Part shown: positions 24,684-33,095 of the stretch, in pieces | Position numbering within the stretch: position 1 is the first letter of the stretch | Layout: every line of letters begins with the position of its first letter | Assembly (NCBI GenBank): GCA_902801155.1 | Contig: CADCHG010000001.1 | Coordinates: 62,001 to 126,000, forward strand | Direction: 5' to 3' | DNA length: 64,000 nucleotides | Source of the DNA: an uncultured Prevotellaceae bacterium | GTDB taxonomy: Bacteria > Bacteroidota > Bacteroidia > Bacteroidales > Bacteroidaceae | Notes under the pieces: model-generated | Told to the model about the DNA's origin: nothing | Database searches by the model: none | Seen by the model: the letters and a program-made list of their open reading frames with translations, nothing else | Made by a program: the position numbers and the translations under genes

Positions 24684-24691
24684 TAACTTTG
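24684..24691 (+). promoter_or_regulatory. -7 box of the aldose dehydrogenase operon
   Basis: TAACTTTG followed by CACTCG lies 44 nt upstream of the first start codon. No -33 TTTG is present at the normal distance, which is what one expects of an activator-dependent promoter. Confidence 0.6.
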
Positions 24692-24735
24692 CACTCGTAA
24701 AAAAATAATGTAAATATTCAAATATAAATATATCT

Positions 24736-25683
24736 ATGCTCTACAACGAAATCGGAAAAACAGGAATGAAGGTTTCAGCTCTTTCATTCGGAGCTTCTTC
24801 TCTTGGCGGAGTGTTCCGCAACATCAACGAATCAGAAGCCATAAAAGCTGTATTTACTGCCGTGGAAGGTGGTATGAACTTCATCGACGTTTCTCCATAT
24901 TATGGTCATTATAAGGCAGAAACCGTACTGGGAAAGGCTCTCAAGGAACTCCCACGCGACAAATATTACCTTTCAACTAAGGTGGGACGCTATGGCAAGG
25001 ATGGCGTGAACACTTGGGACTATTCAGCCAAGCGTGTTACCGATAGCGTTTATGAGAGTATGGAGCGTTTGAACATAGAGTATATAGACCTTATTAATGT
25101 TCACGACATAGAGTTTCAGGCTTCTCTTCCTGGAGGTTTGCAAAAAGTGGCAGAAGAGACTCTTCCTGCCCTCGTTGAACTGAAGAAGAAGGGCGTTGTA
25201 GGACATGTTGGAATCACAGACCTTCAACCAGAGAATATCAAATGGGTGATTGAGAATGTGCCTGCCGGTACAGTAGAGTCAACCCTTTGTTTCTGCCACT
25301 ATAGCCTCAACGATGAATTGCTCAACGAGTATTTCGATTTCTTTGAACAGAACAACGTTGGCATCATCAATGCCTCACCTCTTTCTATGGGCTTGCTGTC
25401 TTCACGTGGTGTACCTGACTGGCATCCTGCTCCAAAATCACTTGTAGAGGCTTGTCAGAAGGCGGTTCAGCATTGTACGGCAAAAGGTTATCCTATCGAG
25501 AAGCTCGCCATTCAATACGCTATCAGCAATCCACGTATCGCCACAACCCTATTCTCTTCGGCAAATCCCGACAACGTGAAGAAGAACATCGAGTATGCTG
25601 AGGCTCCTATTGATTGGAATCTCGTGAAAGAGGTTCAGGACATCATCGGAGATCAGATGAGGGTAAGATGGAAGAACTCATAG
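24736..25683 (+). CDS. Aldo/keto reductase, L-fucose/L-galactose dehydrogenase type
   Basis: This 315-residue AKR has the catalytic set: Asp and Tyr in FIDVSPYYGHYKAE near residues 50-60, Lys in YYLSTKVGRYG near 82, and His in INVHDIEF near 120. In sequence style it falls with D-threo-aldose/L-galactose/L-fucose dehydrogenases, which oxidise the sugar C1 to the lactone with NAD(P). It is the first gene of a three-gene operon (42 nt and 64 nt gaps). Pairing with FucP and a lactonase supports action on L-fucose or its 6-hydroxy analogue L-galactose. Confidence 0.82.
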   Translation: MLYNEIGKTGMKVSALSFGASSLGGVFRNINESEAIKAVFTAVEGGMNFIDVSPYYGHYKAETVLGKALKELPRDKYYLSTKVGRYGKDGVNTWDYSAKRVTDSVYESMERLNIEYIDLINVHDIEFQASLPGGLQKVAEETLPALVELKKKGVVGHVGITDLQPENIKWVIENVPAGTVESTLCFCHYSLNDELLNEYFDFFEQNNVGIINASPLSMGLLSSRGVPDWHPAPKSLVEACQKAVQHCTAKGYPIEKLAIQYAISNPRIATTLFSSANPDNVKKNIEYAEAPIDWNLVKEVQDIIGDQMRVRWKNS

Positions 25684-25725
25684 TTAGATTAATGTTGAAA
25701 GTAGAGAGATTAAAAATAAGTAAAG

Positions 25726-26634
25726 ATGCAAATCATTGATGCTCACAGCCATTTGTGGCTTAATCAGAATACGGTGGTTGATGGTCAGCCAATACGTTCG
25801 TTGGAAAGCAATCCTTCCCGCTCGGAGTTTTTCGGCGAAGAAAGACAGATGCTTCCTCCTTTTATGATCGATGGTCGTAATACCGCTGAGGTATTCCTTT
25901 CAAACATGGATTATGCTCAGGTTGGTGCGGCTGTGGTCGTTCAGGAGATTATCGACGGCAATCAGAATGACTACCTCGCTATGGTACAGAATCAATATCC
26001 TGACAGATTCTTCTGTATGGGTATGCTGACAGACAATAACGCAAGGGAAGACCTTGCCCAACAGGCGAATGCTTTGAGCAAGACTTTCCGTGGTATCGCA
26101 ATCCCAGGTCACAGAATCAAAGGCTCGCTTATTGAGCGTATGCCTCTGTTTAAGGCTATGGAAGAGCAAAAAATGATACTCTCCATGTGTCTTGGCGACG
26201 ACGAGAAGCAGATAGCAGAAATGGCGGAGGTGATAAAGGAATGTCCAAAATTGAAGGTCGCTATCGGGCATTTCGGTATGGTTACAACACCATCTTTCCG
26301 TAGTCAGATTAAACTGGCTAACTGTGGCAAGAACGTAATGGTGGAATCCGGAGGAATTACTTGGCTCTACAATAGTGAATTCTACCCATTCCCTTCTGCC
26401 GTTAAGTCTATTCGTGAGGCTGCCGATCTCGTAGGTATGGACAAGTTGATGTGGGGATCCGACTATCCTCGCACCATTACAGCCATCACCTACCGTATGT
26501 CTTACGATTTCATTCTCAAGAGCAATGAGATGACTTTGGAAGAAAAGACCGCTTTCCTCGGTGGTAATGCCAAGGCTTTCTATGGTTTCGGCGAACTACC
26601 AGAACTGCCTTATATAAAGAATATGTCGGAATAA
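25726..26634 (+). CDS. Amidohydrolase_2 family lactonase
   Basis: This 302-residue metal-dependent hydrolase (TIM-barrel, COG3618-like) starts with the metal motif IIDAHSHLWL. Further ligands are in KVAIGHFGM near residue 185 and MWGSDYPRT near 245. Close relatives open sugar lactones such as L-fuconolactone. Placed directly after an aldose 1-dehydrogenase, it most likely hydrolyses that enzyme's lactone product to the aldonate. The exact lactone is inferred. Confidence 0.8.
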   Translation: MQIIDAHSHLWLNQNTVVDGQPIRSLESNPSRSEFFGEERQMLPPFMIDGRNTAEVFLSNMDYAQVGAAVVVQEIIDGNQNDYLAMVQNQYPDRFFCMGMLTDNNAREDLAQQANALSKTFRGIAIPGHRIKGSLIERMPLFKAMEEQKMILSMCLGDDEKQIAEMAEVIKECPKLKVAIGHFGMVTTPSFRSQIKLANCGKNVMVESGGITWLYNSEFYPFPSAVKSIREAADLVGMDKLMWGSDYPRTITAITYRMSYDFILKSNEMTLEEKTAFLGGNAKAFYGFGELPELPYIKNMSE

Positions 26635-26698
26635 TAGAGGTAGATAGAAAGCGAAAAGAAAATAAAAAGAAGAAATTTTAGGTTAATGAGTTAATAAA

Positions 26699-27718
26699 AT
26701 GAAAGCAATTCAGATTTCACACAATCAGGAACTGCAGATTATCAACTTGGAGAATCCACAGCAGCCAAAGGCTGGTGAGGTTCTCCTAAAGTTGGTTTAT
26801 GTTGGATTCTGCGGATCAGACATCAACACATTCATGGGCAGAAACACTATGGCTCTCAACCCTGTGATCCCGGGTCACGAGGTAGGTGCCGTTATTGAGG
26901 CTGTAGGTTCTGACGTTCCGGAATATCTAAAGCCGGGAATGGTTGTTACATGTAATCCTTACACTAACTGTGGTAAGTGTGCATCTTGTCGCAATGGAAG
27001 AGTAAACGCCTGTCAGCACAACGAAACCCTTGGCGTTCAGCGTAATGGAGCGATGCGTGAGTTCATCACATTACCTTGGGAGAAGATTATCCCGGCAGGC
27101 AGTCTTGATCCGAAGACAAGTGCCTTGATTGAGCCTATGTCAGTAGGTTTCCACGCAGTAGATCGCGGACAGGTAAAAGATATTGACGTAGTTGTGGTTA
27201 TCGGCTGTGGTATGGTTGGTATGGGCGCTATCGTTCGCTCGGTTACCCGTGGTGCTACAGTAATTGCTGCCGACATTGATGACGAAAAACTAAGCCTCGC
27301 CAAGGAAATGGGAGCTGCTTATGCAATCAACACAATGACAGAGAATGTTCATGAGCGACTTCAGGAGATAACCAACGGATTTGGTCCCGACGTAATCATC
27401 GAAGCTGTAGGTAGCCCTATCACATACAATCTTGCAGTCAACGAGGTCGCTTTCACAGGACGTGTAGTTTGTATCGGCTATGCAAAGTCAGAGGTTAGCT
27501 TCCAGACAAAGTATTTCGTACAAAAGGAACTTGACATCCGAGGCTCTCGTAATGCCAATCCAAGCGACTTCCGTGCTGTTATTCGCTATTTGGAGCGCGG
27601 AACATGTCCAACGGAGAAACTCATAACAAAGGTTGTGAAACCAGAGGAATGTCTTGAAACCATGCAATGGTGGAGTAAGAATCCGGGCAAGGTTTTCAGA
27701 ATCCTCGTTGAAATGTAA
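26699..27718 (+). CDS. Zinc-dependent dehydrogenase, L-galactonate-5-dehydrogenase-like
   Basis: This 339-residue medium-chain dehydrogenase binds catalytic zinc through Cys in VGFCGSDINTF and His-Glu in IPGHEVG. The structural zinc site is CGKCASCRNGRVNAC, and the NAD-binding loop is VVVIGCGMVGMGA. The features GHE, LIEPMSVGFHAV and a late GSRNANPSDF resemble E. coli LgoD (YjjN), which oxidises L-galactonate at C5. In this operon it may oxidise L-galactonate to D-tagaturonate, or L-fuconate to the 6-deoxy analogue. The assignment to C5 is inference. Confidence 0.75.
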   Translation: MKAIQISHNQELQIINLENPQQPKAGEVLLKLVYVGFCGSDINTFMGRNTMALNPVIPGHEVGAVIEAVGSDVPEYLKPGMVVTCNPYTNCGKCASCRNGRVNACQHNETLGVQRNGAMREFITLPWEKIIPAGSLDPKTSALIEPMSVGFHAVDRGQVKDIDVVVVIGCGMVGMGAIVRSVTRGATVIAADIDDEKLSLAKEMGAAYAINTMTENVHERLQEITNGFGPDVIIEAVGSPITYNLAVNEVAFTGRVVCIGYAKSEVSFQTKYFVQKELDIRGSRNANPSDFRAVIRYLERGTCPTEKLITKVVKPEECLETMQWWSKNPGKVFRILVEM

Positions 27719-27726
27719 TTATAGGG

Positions 27727-27757
27727 GAAAAGCCATCTCATTCGGGATGGCTTTTAT
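27727..27757 (+). terminator. Terminator of the aldose dehydrogenase operon
   Basis: AAAGCCATC / GATGGCTTT stem with a TCATTCGG loop followed by TATCTTT, 9 bases after the stop. Confidence 0.85.
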
Positions 27758-27769
27758 CTTTAATGTAAG

Positions 27770-27879
27770 TCCGTTGTAAATCCGTTACAGGTCCGTTGTA
27801 AGTCCGTTATGAAAAGGAACCAAACTCGGTGAAGGTCCTATCGGTAATCGGAGTCAGAACGGACTTACACCGAGTTTGG
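27770..27879. repeat. 11-bp-periodic intergenic array 5
   Basis: Ten exact 11-bp units: tccgttgtaaa, tccgttacagg, tccgttgtaag, tccgttatgaa, aaggaaccaaa, ctcggtgaagg, tcctatcggta, atcggagtcag, aacggacttac, accgagtttgg. A perfect 14-bp inverted repeat (aaccaaactcggtg, 27818-27831 and 27868-27881) lies within it. It is in the convergent gap between the zinc dehydrogenase and the uracil-DNA-glycosylase-like gene. Confidence 0.9.
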
Positions 27880-27915
27880 TTATACTTTATATATAATAAG
27901 GAGGGAAAGAGCATC

Positions 27916-28491
27916 CTAAAGAGATAGCAACTTATAATATTCAGCTTTTTTCTCAAGCTTCATTGGATAGGCTCTAGAAGTGCTTGGCATTCTCCACCAA
28001 GTGCCGTTCCATTGCTTGGATTTAATGTTAACGCTCTCCCCCACTTTCGGAATATCAACTTGAATGCCTCGGGATTTAAAATAGCCACAAATCTCCTCAC
28101 TTGCCTTTCCGCCAGTTGTGACGACCATACAACATAAAGGCATCTGCTCAAGCAAGGCAAAGACATCTGTTGGCTCAAGGATTTCAAGAAAGTTGTCAGA
28201 GGCATTATCCTTCAATCTACATACCCTTCTTGCCGTATCAAAGAATGCCATACCCTTTTCTTCGCAGAAAGACATAATACGCTCTTTATCAAAGCGTTTC
28301 TTTCCTTTTACCTCAAAACACGACTTATCATTGAAATGTAACAAGCCTTGAATTCTCCAGAAGTCATTTATCCAATTAGGATAGAACCACTCCATACTCC
28401 ATCGGGCTTTCGGTGGAGGGAAACTGCCAAGAAACAAAACTCTAGCGTTGGCAGGTAGAAAGGGTTGTAACGGATGTTCTTCTATTGTCAT
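27916..28491 (-). CDS. Uracil-DNA glycosylase-fold protein
   Basis: This 191-residue protein starts at ATG 28491 (MTIEEHPLQPFLPANARVLF); the frame is open a little further but only into the intergenic region. LGSFPPPKARWSMEWFYPN and NDFWRIQGLLHF match a UDG-superfamily group found in Bacteroidota, and TTGGKASEEIC plus the C-terminal PSTSRAYPM correspond to the second active-site region. It probably acts on mismatched or deaminated bases in DNA repair, but the specificity is unknown. Confidence 0.75.
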   Translation of the reverse strand: MTIEEHPLQPFLPANARVLFLGSFPPPKARWSMEWFYPNWINDFWRIQGLLHFNDKSCFEVKGKKRFDKERIMSFCEEKGMAFFDTARRVCRLKDNASDNFLEILEPTDVFALLEQMPLCCMVVTTGGKASEEICGYFKSRGIQVDIPKVGESVNIKSKQWNGTWWRMPSTSRAYPMKLEKKAEYYKLLSL

Positions 28492-28521
28492 ATATTCAAT
28501 AAACGAAAAATACGGATTTTT

Positions 28522-28553
28522 CTTGTATAATCGAAAGATTAGTTGTAACTTTG
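28522..28553 (+). promoter_or_regulatory. Promoter of rmuC
   Basis: CTTG at 28522-28525, a 20-nt spacer, and TAACTTTG at 28546-28553 followed by CAC. The leader to rmuC is about 95 nt. Confidence 0.7.
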
Positions 28554-28651
28554 CACTCAAGAAACAAGACGTACGCCAGCCTTATGGGCTGACATGCACT
28601 TTTCTTCCGTGCGAGGATGCCTTTGCACGTTGCACTCAAGAACAATACGTA
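28551..28651. repeat. Direct duplication of promoter-proximal sequence upstream of rmuC
   Basis: ttgcactcaagaaacaagacg-ta at 28551-28573 recurs as ttgcactcaagaacaatacg-ta at 28630-28651, 79 bp apart. Just before the second copy is GCCTTTGCAC, which resembles a -7 box. A small hairpin (cagcc / gggctg) lies between the copies. Confidence 0.55.
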
Positions 28652-28653
28652 TT

Positions 28654-30114
28654 ATGGAAATTGTTTACATCATCATAGGATTGGTTGTCGGAAACATAAT
28701 CGGGTATCTCATTGCAAAGAATAAAAGCAATGAGATTATGGCTGCGCGTGACGTGGAAAAAACAAAGGCAGAGGGACTTACGCTCCAGTTGGATGATGTG
28801 AGGAAACAACAATCTGCACAGATTTCAGAACTCAAAAGTCAGTATGACAAACAGATAGAGAGCATCAAAGACCAGAATGCCATTCAGATAAATGAACTGA
28901 AAGAGCAGCATTCCATGCAGATTGAACAACTCAAGCAACAACAAACTAATCAGATAGAACAACTAAAACAACAGAATTCCAACCAGATAGAGCAACTTAA
29001 GCAACAGCATAAAATTCAGCAAGACCAGCAGATGGCTCTTCTGAAAGAACAGATAAATACAACTTCTGAGAAAATTCTCAAGGAGCGTTCTGAACAGCTT
29101 TCACAGCAGAACAAGGAGCAGCTTAGCGCAATTCTCAATCCGCTAAAGGAGGGAATCACACAGATGAAAGAGGCTGTTGAGAAGAGCGGTCGTGAACACT
29201 CTGAGACAATGGTGCGACTTGATGCGACTATCAAAACTAGTATTCAGCAGAGCAAAGAGGCTGGTGAGCGTGCTGATAAACTCGCCCAGGCACTCACAGG
29301 CGAGAATAAGACGCAAGGAAACTTCGGAGAACTTCGTCTGAAGCAGCTTCTCGAGGATATGGGACTTGAAGAAGGACTACAATTCGAAGAGCAGACAACA
29401 ATGAAGGATTCTGCGGGACGTACAATCTATGACGAGGAGGAAGGCAAGCGCATGATTCCTGACGTGATTCTGCATTTCCCTGACGAGCGTGATGTAATCA
29501 TCGACTCAAAAATGTCGTTCAAGGCATTTGAAGACTATCATAACGCAGAAACAGATGAACAGCGCCAGGATGCCCTTATGCGACATATTGCATCTGTAAG
29601 GCAGCATGTAATGGAGCTTTCGCGCAAGAATTACAACGCATATATAAAAGAAGGTAGAGGCAAGCTTGATTTCGTCCTTATGTATGTATTCTCTGAGAGT
29701 GCGCTTCAGTTGGCTCTCACTAATGCCCCTACCCTATGGAGAGAGGCATACGACAAGGGGGTAATCATCACAGGCAGTCAGAATCTATACTCATTGCTTC
29801 GCGTTCTGGAGATGACTTGGAAACAGGTTCGGCAGATTGAGAATCAGGAAGAGATGATGAAGACCGCCAATATGCTTGTGGATAGAGTGCAAAGCTTCTA
29901 TGAGCGTTTTCTTGATGTTGAAAAACAACTGAACAAGACACAAGAAGCATTTACTGAGCTTAAAAACATAAGCAGCCCTTCAGGAAAGAGCATAGAAGTT
30001 GCAGCTAAGAAACTGATAAAGTTCGGTGCACAGGAAAACCCAAAACGGAAGTATAAACTGAAGAAATCAGACGAAGAATTACTTCTTACTGATGATTCTT
30101 CAGAAAATGAATAG
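28654..30114 (+). CDS. rmuC: DNA recombination protein RmuC
   Basis: RmuC limits inversions and rearrangements at inverted repeats; the family has a restriction-nuclease-like core. I take ATG at 28654, which opens a membrane anchor (EIVYIIIGLVVGNIIGYLIA); the earlier in-frame ATG at 28594 lies in the leader. Residues of about 30-170 form a coiled coil with a near-perfect 10-residue repeat of the form NQIEQLKQQ. The RmuC domain follows from about residue 215 (TQGNFGELRLKQLLEDMG, DVIIDSKMSFKAFEDY). The length of 486 residues is normal. Confidence 0.92.
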   Translation: MEIVYIIIGLVVGNIIGYLIAKNKSNEIMAARDVEKTKAEGLTLQLDDVRKQQSAQISELKSQYDKQIESIKDQNAIQINELKEQHSMQIEQLKQQQTNQIEQLKQQNSNQIEQLKQQHKIQQDQQMALLKEQINTTSEKILKERSEQLSQQNKEQLSAILNPLKEGITQMKEAVEKSGREHSETMVRLDATIKTSIQQSKEAGERADKLAQALTGENKTQGNFGELRLKQLLEDMGLEEGLQFEEQTTMKDSAGRTIYDEEEGKRMIPDVILHFPDERDVIIDSKMSFKAFEDYHNAETDEQRQDALMRHIASVRQHVMELSRKNYNAYIKEGRGKLDFVLMYVFSESALQLALTNAPTLWREAYDKGVIITGSQNLYSLLRVLEMTWKQVRQIENQEEMMKTANMLVDRVQSFYERFLDVEKQLNKTQEAFTELKNISSPSGKSIEVAAKKLIKFGAQENPKRKYKLKKSDEELLLTDDSSENE

Positions 30115-30134
30115 AAAAAAAATACGGTCTTGGT

Positions 30135-30166
30135 ATTGTATATTCCGAGGATTTTTAGTAATTTTG
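30135..30166 (+). promoter_or_regulatory. Promoter of the PurF-like gene
   Basis: ATTG at 30135-30138, a 20-nt spacer, and TAATTTTG at 30159-30166 followed by CAAG. The leader is about 33 nt. Confidence 0.65.
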
Positions 30167-30205
30167 CAAGCGGAAAAATTGAACTCCTTTATTTAGATAA
30201 CAAAA

Positions 30206-31654
30206 ATGGCTGGATTTTTTGGTGCCATAGGCACATCACGCTGTACTACTGATGTGTTCTACGGAACAGACTACAACTCCCACCTCGGCACACGTCGTGG
30301 TGGTTTGGCAACATTCTCAGAAGAGAAAGGCTTCAAACGCAGTATCCATCATCTGGAAAATACGTATTTCCGCACCAAGTTCGAGAAAGAACTTGATGAA
30401 TTTGATGGTAACTCCGGTATAGGTATCATCAGCGACACAGATGCCCAGCCACTTCTTTTCAATTCCCACCTTGGTCGATTTGCAATCTGTACTGTTGCAA
30501 AAATCAATAATATGGAGCAGATTGCAGACACTCTTCTTGAACAGAATATGCACCTTTCAGAGTTCTCTTCTGGCAAGATTAACCAGACGGAACTTGTTGG
30601 TCTTCTTATCGTTAAGGGAAAGAATTTCGTTGACGGCATAGAGAATGTTTTCCGTGAGGTAAAGGGATCATGCACTATGCTTCTTCTCACAGAGAACGGC
30701 ATCATTGCTGCACGCGACTCTTGGGGACGCACACCTATTATTATAGGAAAAAAAGATGATGCTTGGGCTGTAAGTTCAGAATCAACAGCTTTCCCAAATC
30801 TTGGATATGAGACAGAGCGTTTCCTCGGTCCTGGTGAAATTGTACGAATCACAGCCAACGGTATAGAGCAGTTGCGTAAGCCAAATAAGAAAATGCAGAT
30901 TTGCTCTTTCTTATGGGTTTACTATGGTTTCCCAACCTCTGACTACGAGCATCGCAACACAGAGGATGTGCGTAATGCAACAGGTTTTGCTATGGGTAAG
31001 GAGGATGACACACAGGTGGATTGTGCATGTGGTATACCAGATTCTGGTATTGGTATGGCTATAGGTTATGCCGCAGGTCACGGATGTCCTTATATGCGTG
31101 CTATTAGCAAATACACTCCAACTTGGCCTCGCTCATTCACGCCTTCAAATCAAAGTATGCGTAACCTCGTGGCTAAGATGAAACTCATTCAGAACAAATC
31201 TGTACTCAAGGATAAGAAGGTGCTTTTCTGCGATGATAGTATCGTTCGCGGTACCCAGCTCAGAGACAACACAAAGTGTCTGTTTGAATCTGGAGCGAAA
31301 GAGGTTCACATGCGTATTGCCTGTCCACCATTGGTTTACGGTTGTCAGTTCATCAACTTTACATCTTCAAAAAGCGAGATGGAATTGATAACGCGTCGTA
31401 TCATTGCAGAACTTGAAGGAGAAGATAAGGCGCAAGATCCTGAAATACTCAAAATCTATGCAACAACCGACTCTCCTCAGTATAAGAAGATGGTTAGTAT
31501 CATCCAAGAAAGATTTGGGCTTACCTCTCTGAAATTCACAAAGTTAGAGACTTTGATTAAAGCCATCGGACTTCCAAAGGACATGGTTTGTACACATTGC
31601 TTTGATGGTAGTAGTCAATATACCCTTGAGGAAACAAATCTCGACAATGAATAA
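30206..31654 (+). CDS. Amidophosphoribosyltransferase-like protein without the N-terminal Cys
   Basis: This 482-residue protein has the two domains of PurF: a class II glutamine-amidotransferase-like N-terminal domain (GTDYNSHLGTRRGG, LGRFAICTVAKI, ARDSWGRTPI) and a phosphoribosyltransferase domain with the PRPP loop VLFCDDSIVRGTQL near residue 340. PurF uses an N-terminal Cys exposed after Met or propeptide removal. Here residue 2 is Ala (MAGFFGAIGTSRC) and the nearest Cys is at 13. It belongs to a Bacteroidota paralogue group often annotated as PurF. It may lack glutaminase activity, use free ammonia, or have another role. Confidence 0.8.
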   Translation: MAGFFGAIGTSRCTTDVFYGTDYNSHLGTRRGGLATFSEEKGFKRSIHHLENTYFRTKFEKELDEFDGNSGIGIISDTDAQPLLFNSHLGRFAICTVAKINNMEQIADTLLEQNMHLSEFSSGKINQTELVGLLIVKGKNFVDGIENVFREVKGSCTMLLLTENGIIAARDSWGRTPIIIGKKDDAWAVSSESTAFPNLGYETERFLGPGEIVRITANGIEQLRKPNKKMQICSFLWVYYGFPTSDYEHRNTEDVRNATGFAMGKEDDTQVDCACGIPDSGIGMAIGYAAGHGCPYMRAISKYTPTWPRSFTPSNQSMRNLVAKMKLIQNKSVLKDKKVLFCDDSIVRGTQLRDNTKCLFESGAKEVHMRIACPPLVYGCQFINFTSSKSEMELITRRIIAELEGEDKAQDPEILKIYATTDSPQYKKMVSIIQERFGLTSLKFTKLETLIKAIGLPKDMVCTHCFDGSSQYTLEETNLDNE

Positions 31655-31676
31655 ACGATTCTGATATACGAAAAGA

Positions 31677-31705
31677 GCGAACAAATTAATTGTTCGCCCT
31701 TTTTC
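31677..31705 (+). terminator. Terminator after the PurF-like gene
   Basis: The perfect 8-bp stem gcgaacaa / ttgttcgc is followed by CCTTTTT. On the minus strand it is followed by TCTTTT, so it may also end the ssrA transcript. Confidence 0.85.
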
Positions 31706-31712
31706 TTTCAAG

Positions 31713-32107
31713 TGGAGCTGGAGGGATTCGAACCCTCGTCCAAACGGGGAAACCATACGCTTTCTACATGCTTATCTTGGCCTTCATTTTCGTGCAACAG
31801 CAAGACCCAAGCCACCAACTATTGCCTTATTCTCTAAAGTTTCATCACCGACACGAGACAAGCCGCTGACTATTCCTGATATTATTGCACCGCATTGGCC
31901 AGTCAGCCTCAAGAATTGGGCTCTGAGCGATGTCCCGTTCCCTCGCCTAGCAAGGGAATAAAGCTAATCTACTATACTTCGATTAAGCAGCGAGAGCGTA
32001 GTTGTTTTCGCCAATTAAATTGTTGACCGAAGTGATTATAGAGTTCACAGTCGTTACTCTGCATGCTTACGTACCATCTCATCCCGCTGTCAAATCCAGT
32101 CAGCCCC
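31713..32107 (-). ncRNA. ssrA: Transfer-messenger RNA (tmRNA)
   Basis: tmRNA rescues stalled ribosomes with SmpB and tags the truncated product for proteolysis. The 5' end GGGGCTG (32107-32101) pairs with CAGCTCC (31720-31714) to form the tRNA-like acceptor, and the T-arm GGGTTCGAATCCC is just upstream of the 3' end. The tag frame on the minus strand at 32012-31983 reads GENNYALAA then TAA, the Bacteroidota form. The CCA is not encoded (ACT follows). At about 395 nt the length is normal. Confidence 0.96.
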
Positions 32108-32151
32108 GAATAGAATCGGAGATAAAGCCCCAATGATACACATAAACGTTG

Positions 32152-32183
32152 CAAAGGTACACATTTTTCATGACATTTACAAA
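32152..32183 (-). promoter_or_regulatory. Consensus promoter of ssrA
   Basis: On the minus strand, TTTG (32183-32180), 20 nt, and TACCTTTG (32159-32152) followed by CAAC. It implies a short 5' precursor of about 38 nt that is removed by RNase P. Confidence 0.85.
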
Positions 32184-32250
32184 CTTTTCCGTAAAAATTG
32201 CCAATATCATTCTTATAATATCATCTATACATGAATTTCAAGGCCCATTA

Positions 32251-32282
32251 TTTGCACATATTAGTTTTTTTTATTAATTTTG
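32251..32282 (+). promoter_or_regulatory. Consensus promoter of the polysaccharide export operon
   Basis: TTTG at 32251-32254, a 20-nt spacer, and TAATTTTG at 32275-32282 followed by CCACC. The leader to the Wza-like gene is only about 15 nt. Confidence 0.82.
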
Positions 32283-32303
32283 CCACCTAAGAAATATTGA
32301 ATT

Positions 32304-33092
32304 ATGAAAAAATACATTTTGATACTATTATTCGGAGTGCTCATGATTTCATGCGGCACGCCTCAAGATATCGCATATTTCCAAGATCGACAGCCAGGAA
32401 CTTCTGCACCTGCAATAATCAGGAACTCGACACCGTTCAAGGTTCGTCCTGGTGACCGCGTAAGCATATTTGTAAAGTCACGCAACGAAAAATTGTCACA
32501 ACAATTTAACATGTATAGCGGCAATAATATGGGCGGTATGGGATTAAGTAATGGGCAAAGCGGATATTTGGTTGACGAAAAAGGAGAAATTGATTTCCCT
32601 GTACTCGGAAAACTGAAACTTGAAGGTTTGGATCGTAAGGAAATCACGGATACTCTCACCAACATCCTCCGCAATAGCAAACTTGTAGATGATGCCATTG
32701 TGAAAGTTGAATATACTGGTCTATATGTAACCATTCTTGGAGAAGGTGGTGGCAGACGTATTAACATTGACAAGGACCGTCTTACATTCTTCGAACTCCT
32801 CGCTCAAATGGGAGATCTCGACATCAATGCCCTACGTAAGAACATCCTTGTCATACGTGAGGAAGATGGAGTTCGCAGTCAGTATGAGATTGATCTAACC
32901 AAGATGCAAAACGTCTATGATTCTCCGGCATACTATGTTCATCAGAATGACATCGTGTATATAGAGCCAAACGACAAGACCAAGCGCAATTCAACAGTAA
33001 ACGGAAATCTTTTCCAGACATGGGGATTCTGGACAGGACTTACCGGTCTTGGCATGACGTTATACTCAATCATAAACCTATTTGTTAAGTAA
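32304..33092 (+). CDS. Polysaccharide export lipoprotein, Wza-like
   Basis: This 262-residue outer-membrane auxiliary protein forms the exit channel for capsule or exopolysaccharide. The lipoprotein signal ends MISC (Cys17). The Poly_export domain is seen in PFKVRPGDRVSIFVKS near residues 45-60 and EKGEIDFPVLGKLKLEG near 97-113, followed by one SLBB-like domain (VTILGEGGGRRINIDKDRLTF). The C-terminal hydrophobic segment (about residues 235-258) could be the amphipathic membrane helix. It is 3 nt from the Wzc-like gene. Confidence 0.9.
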   Translation: MKKYILILLFGVLMISCGTPQDIAYFQDRQPGTSAPAIIRNSTPFKVRPGDRVSIFVKSRNEKLSQQFNMYSGNNMGGMGLSNGQSGYLVDEKGEIDFPVLGKLKLEGLDRKEITDTLTNILRNSKLVDDAIVKVEYTGLYVTILGEGGGRRINIDKDRLTFFELLAQMGDLDINALRKNILVIREEDGVRSQYEIDLTKMQNVYDSPAYYVHQNDIVYIEPNDKTKRNSTVNGNLFQTWGFWTGLTGLGMTLYSIINLFVK

Positions 33093-33095
33093 ATT

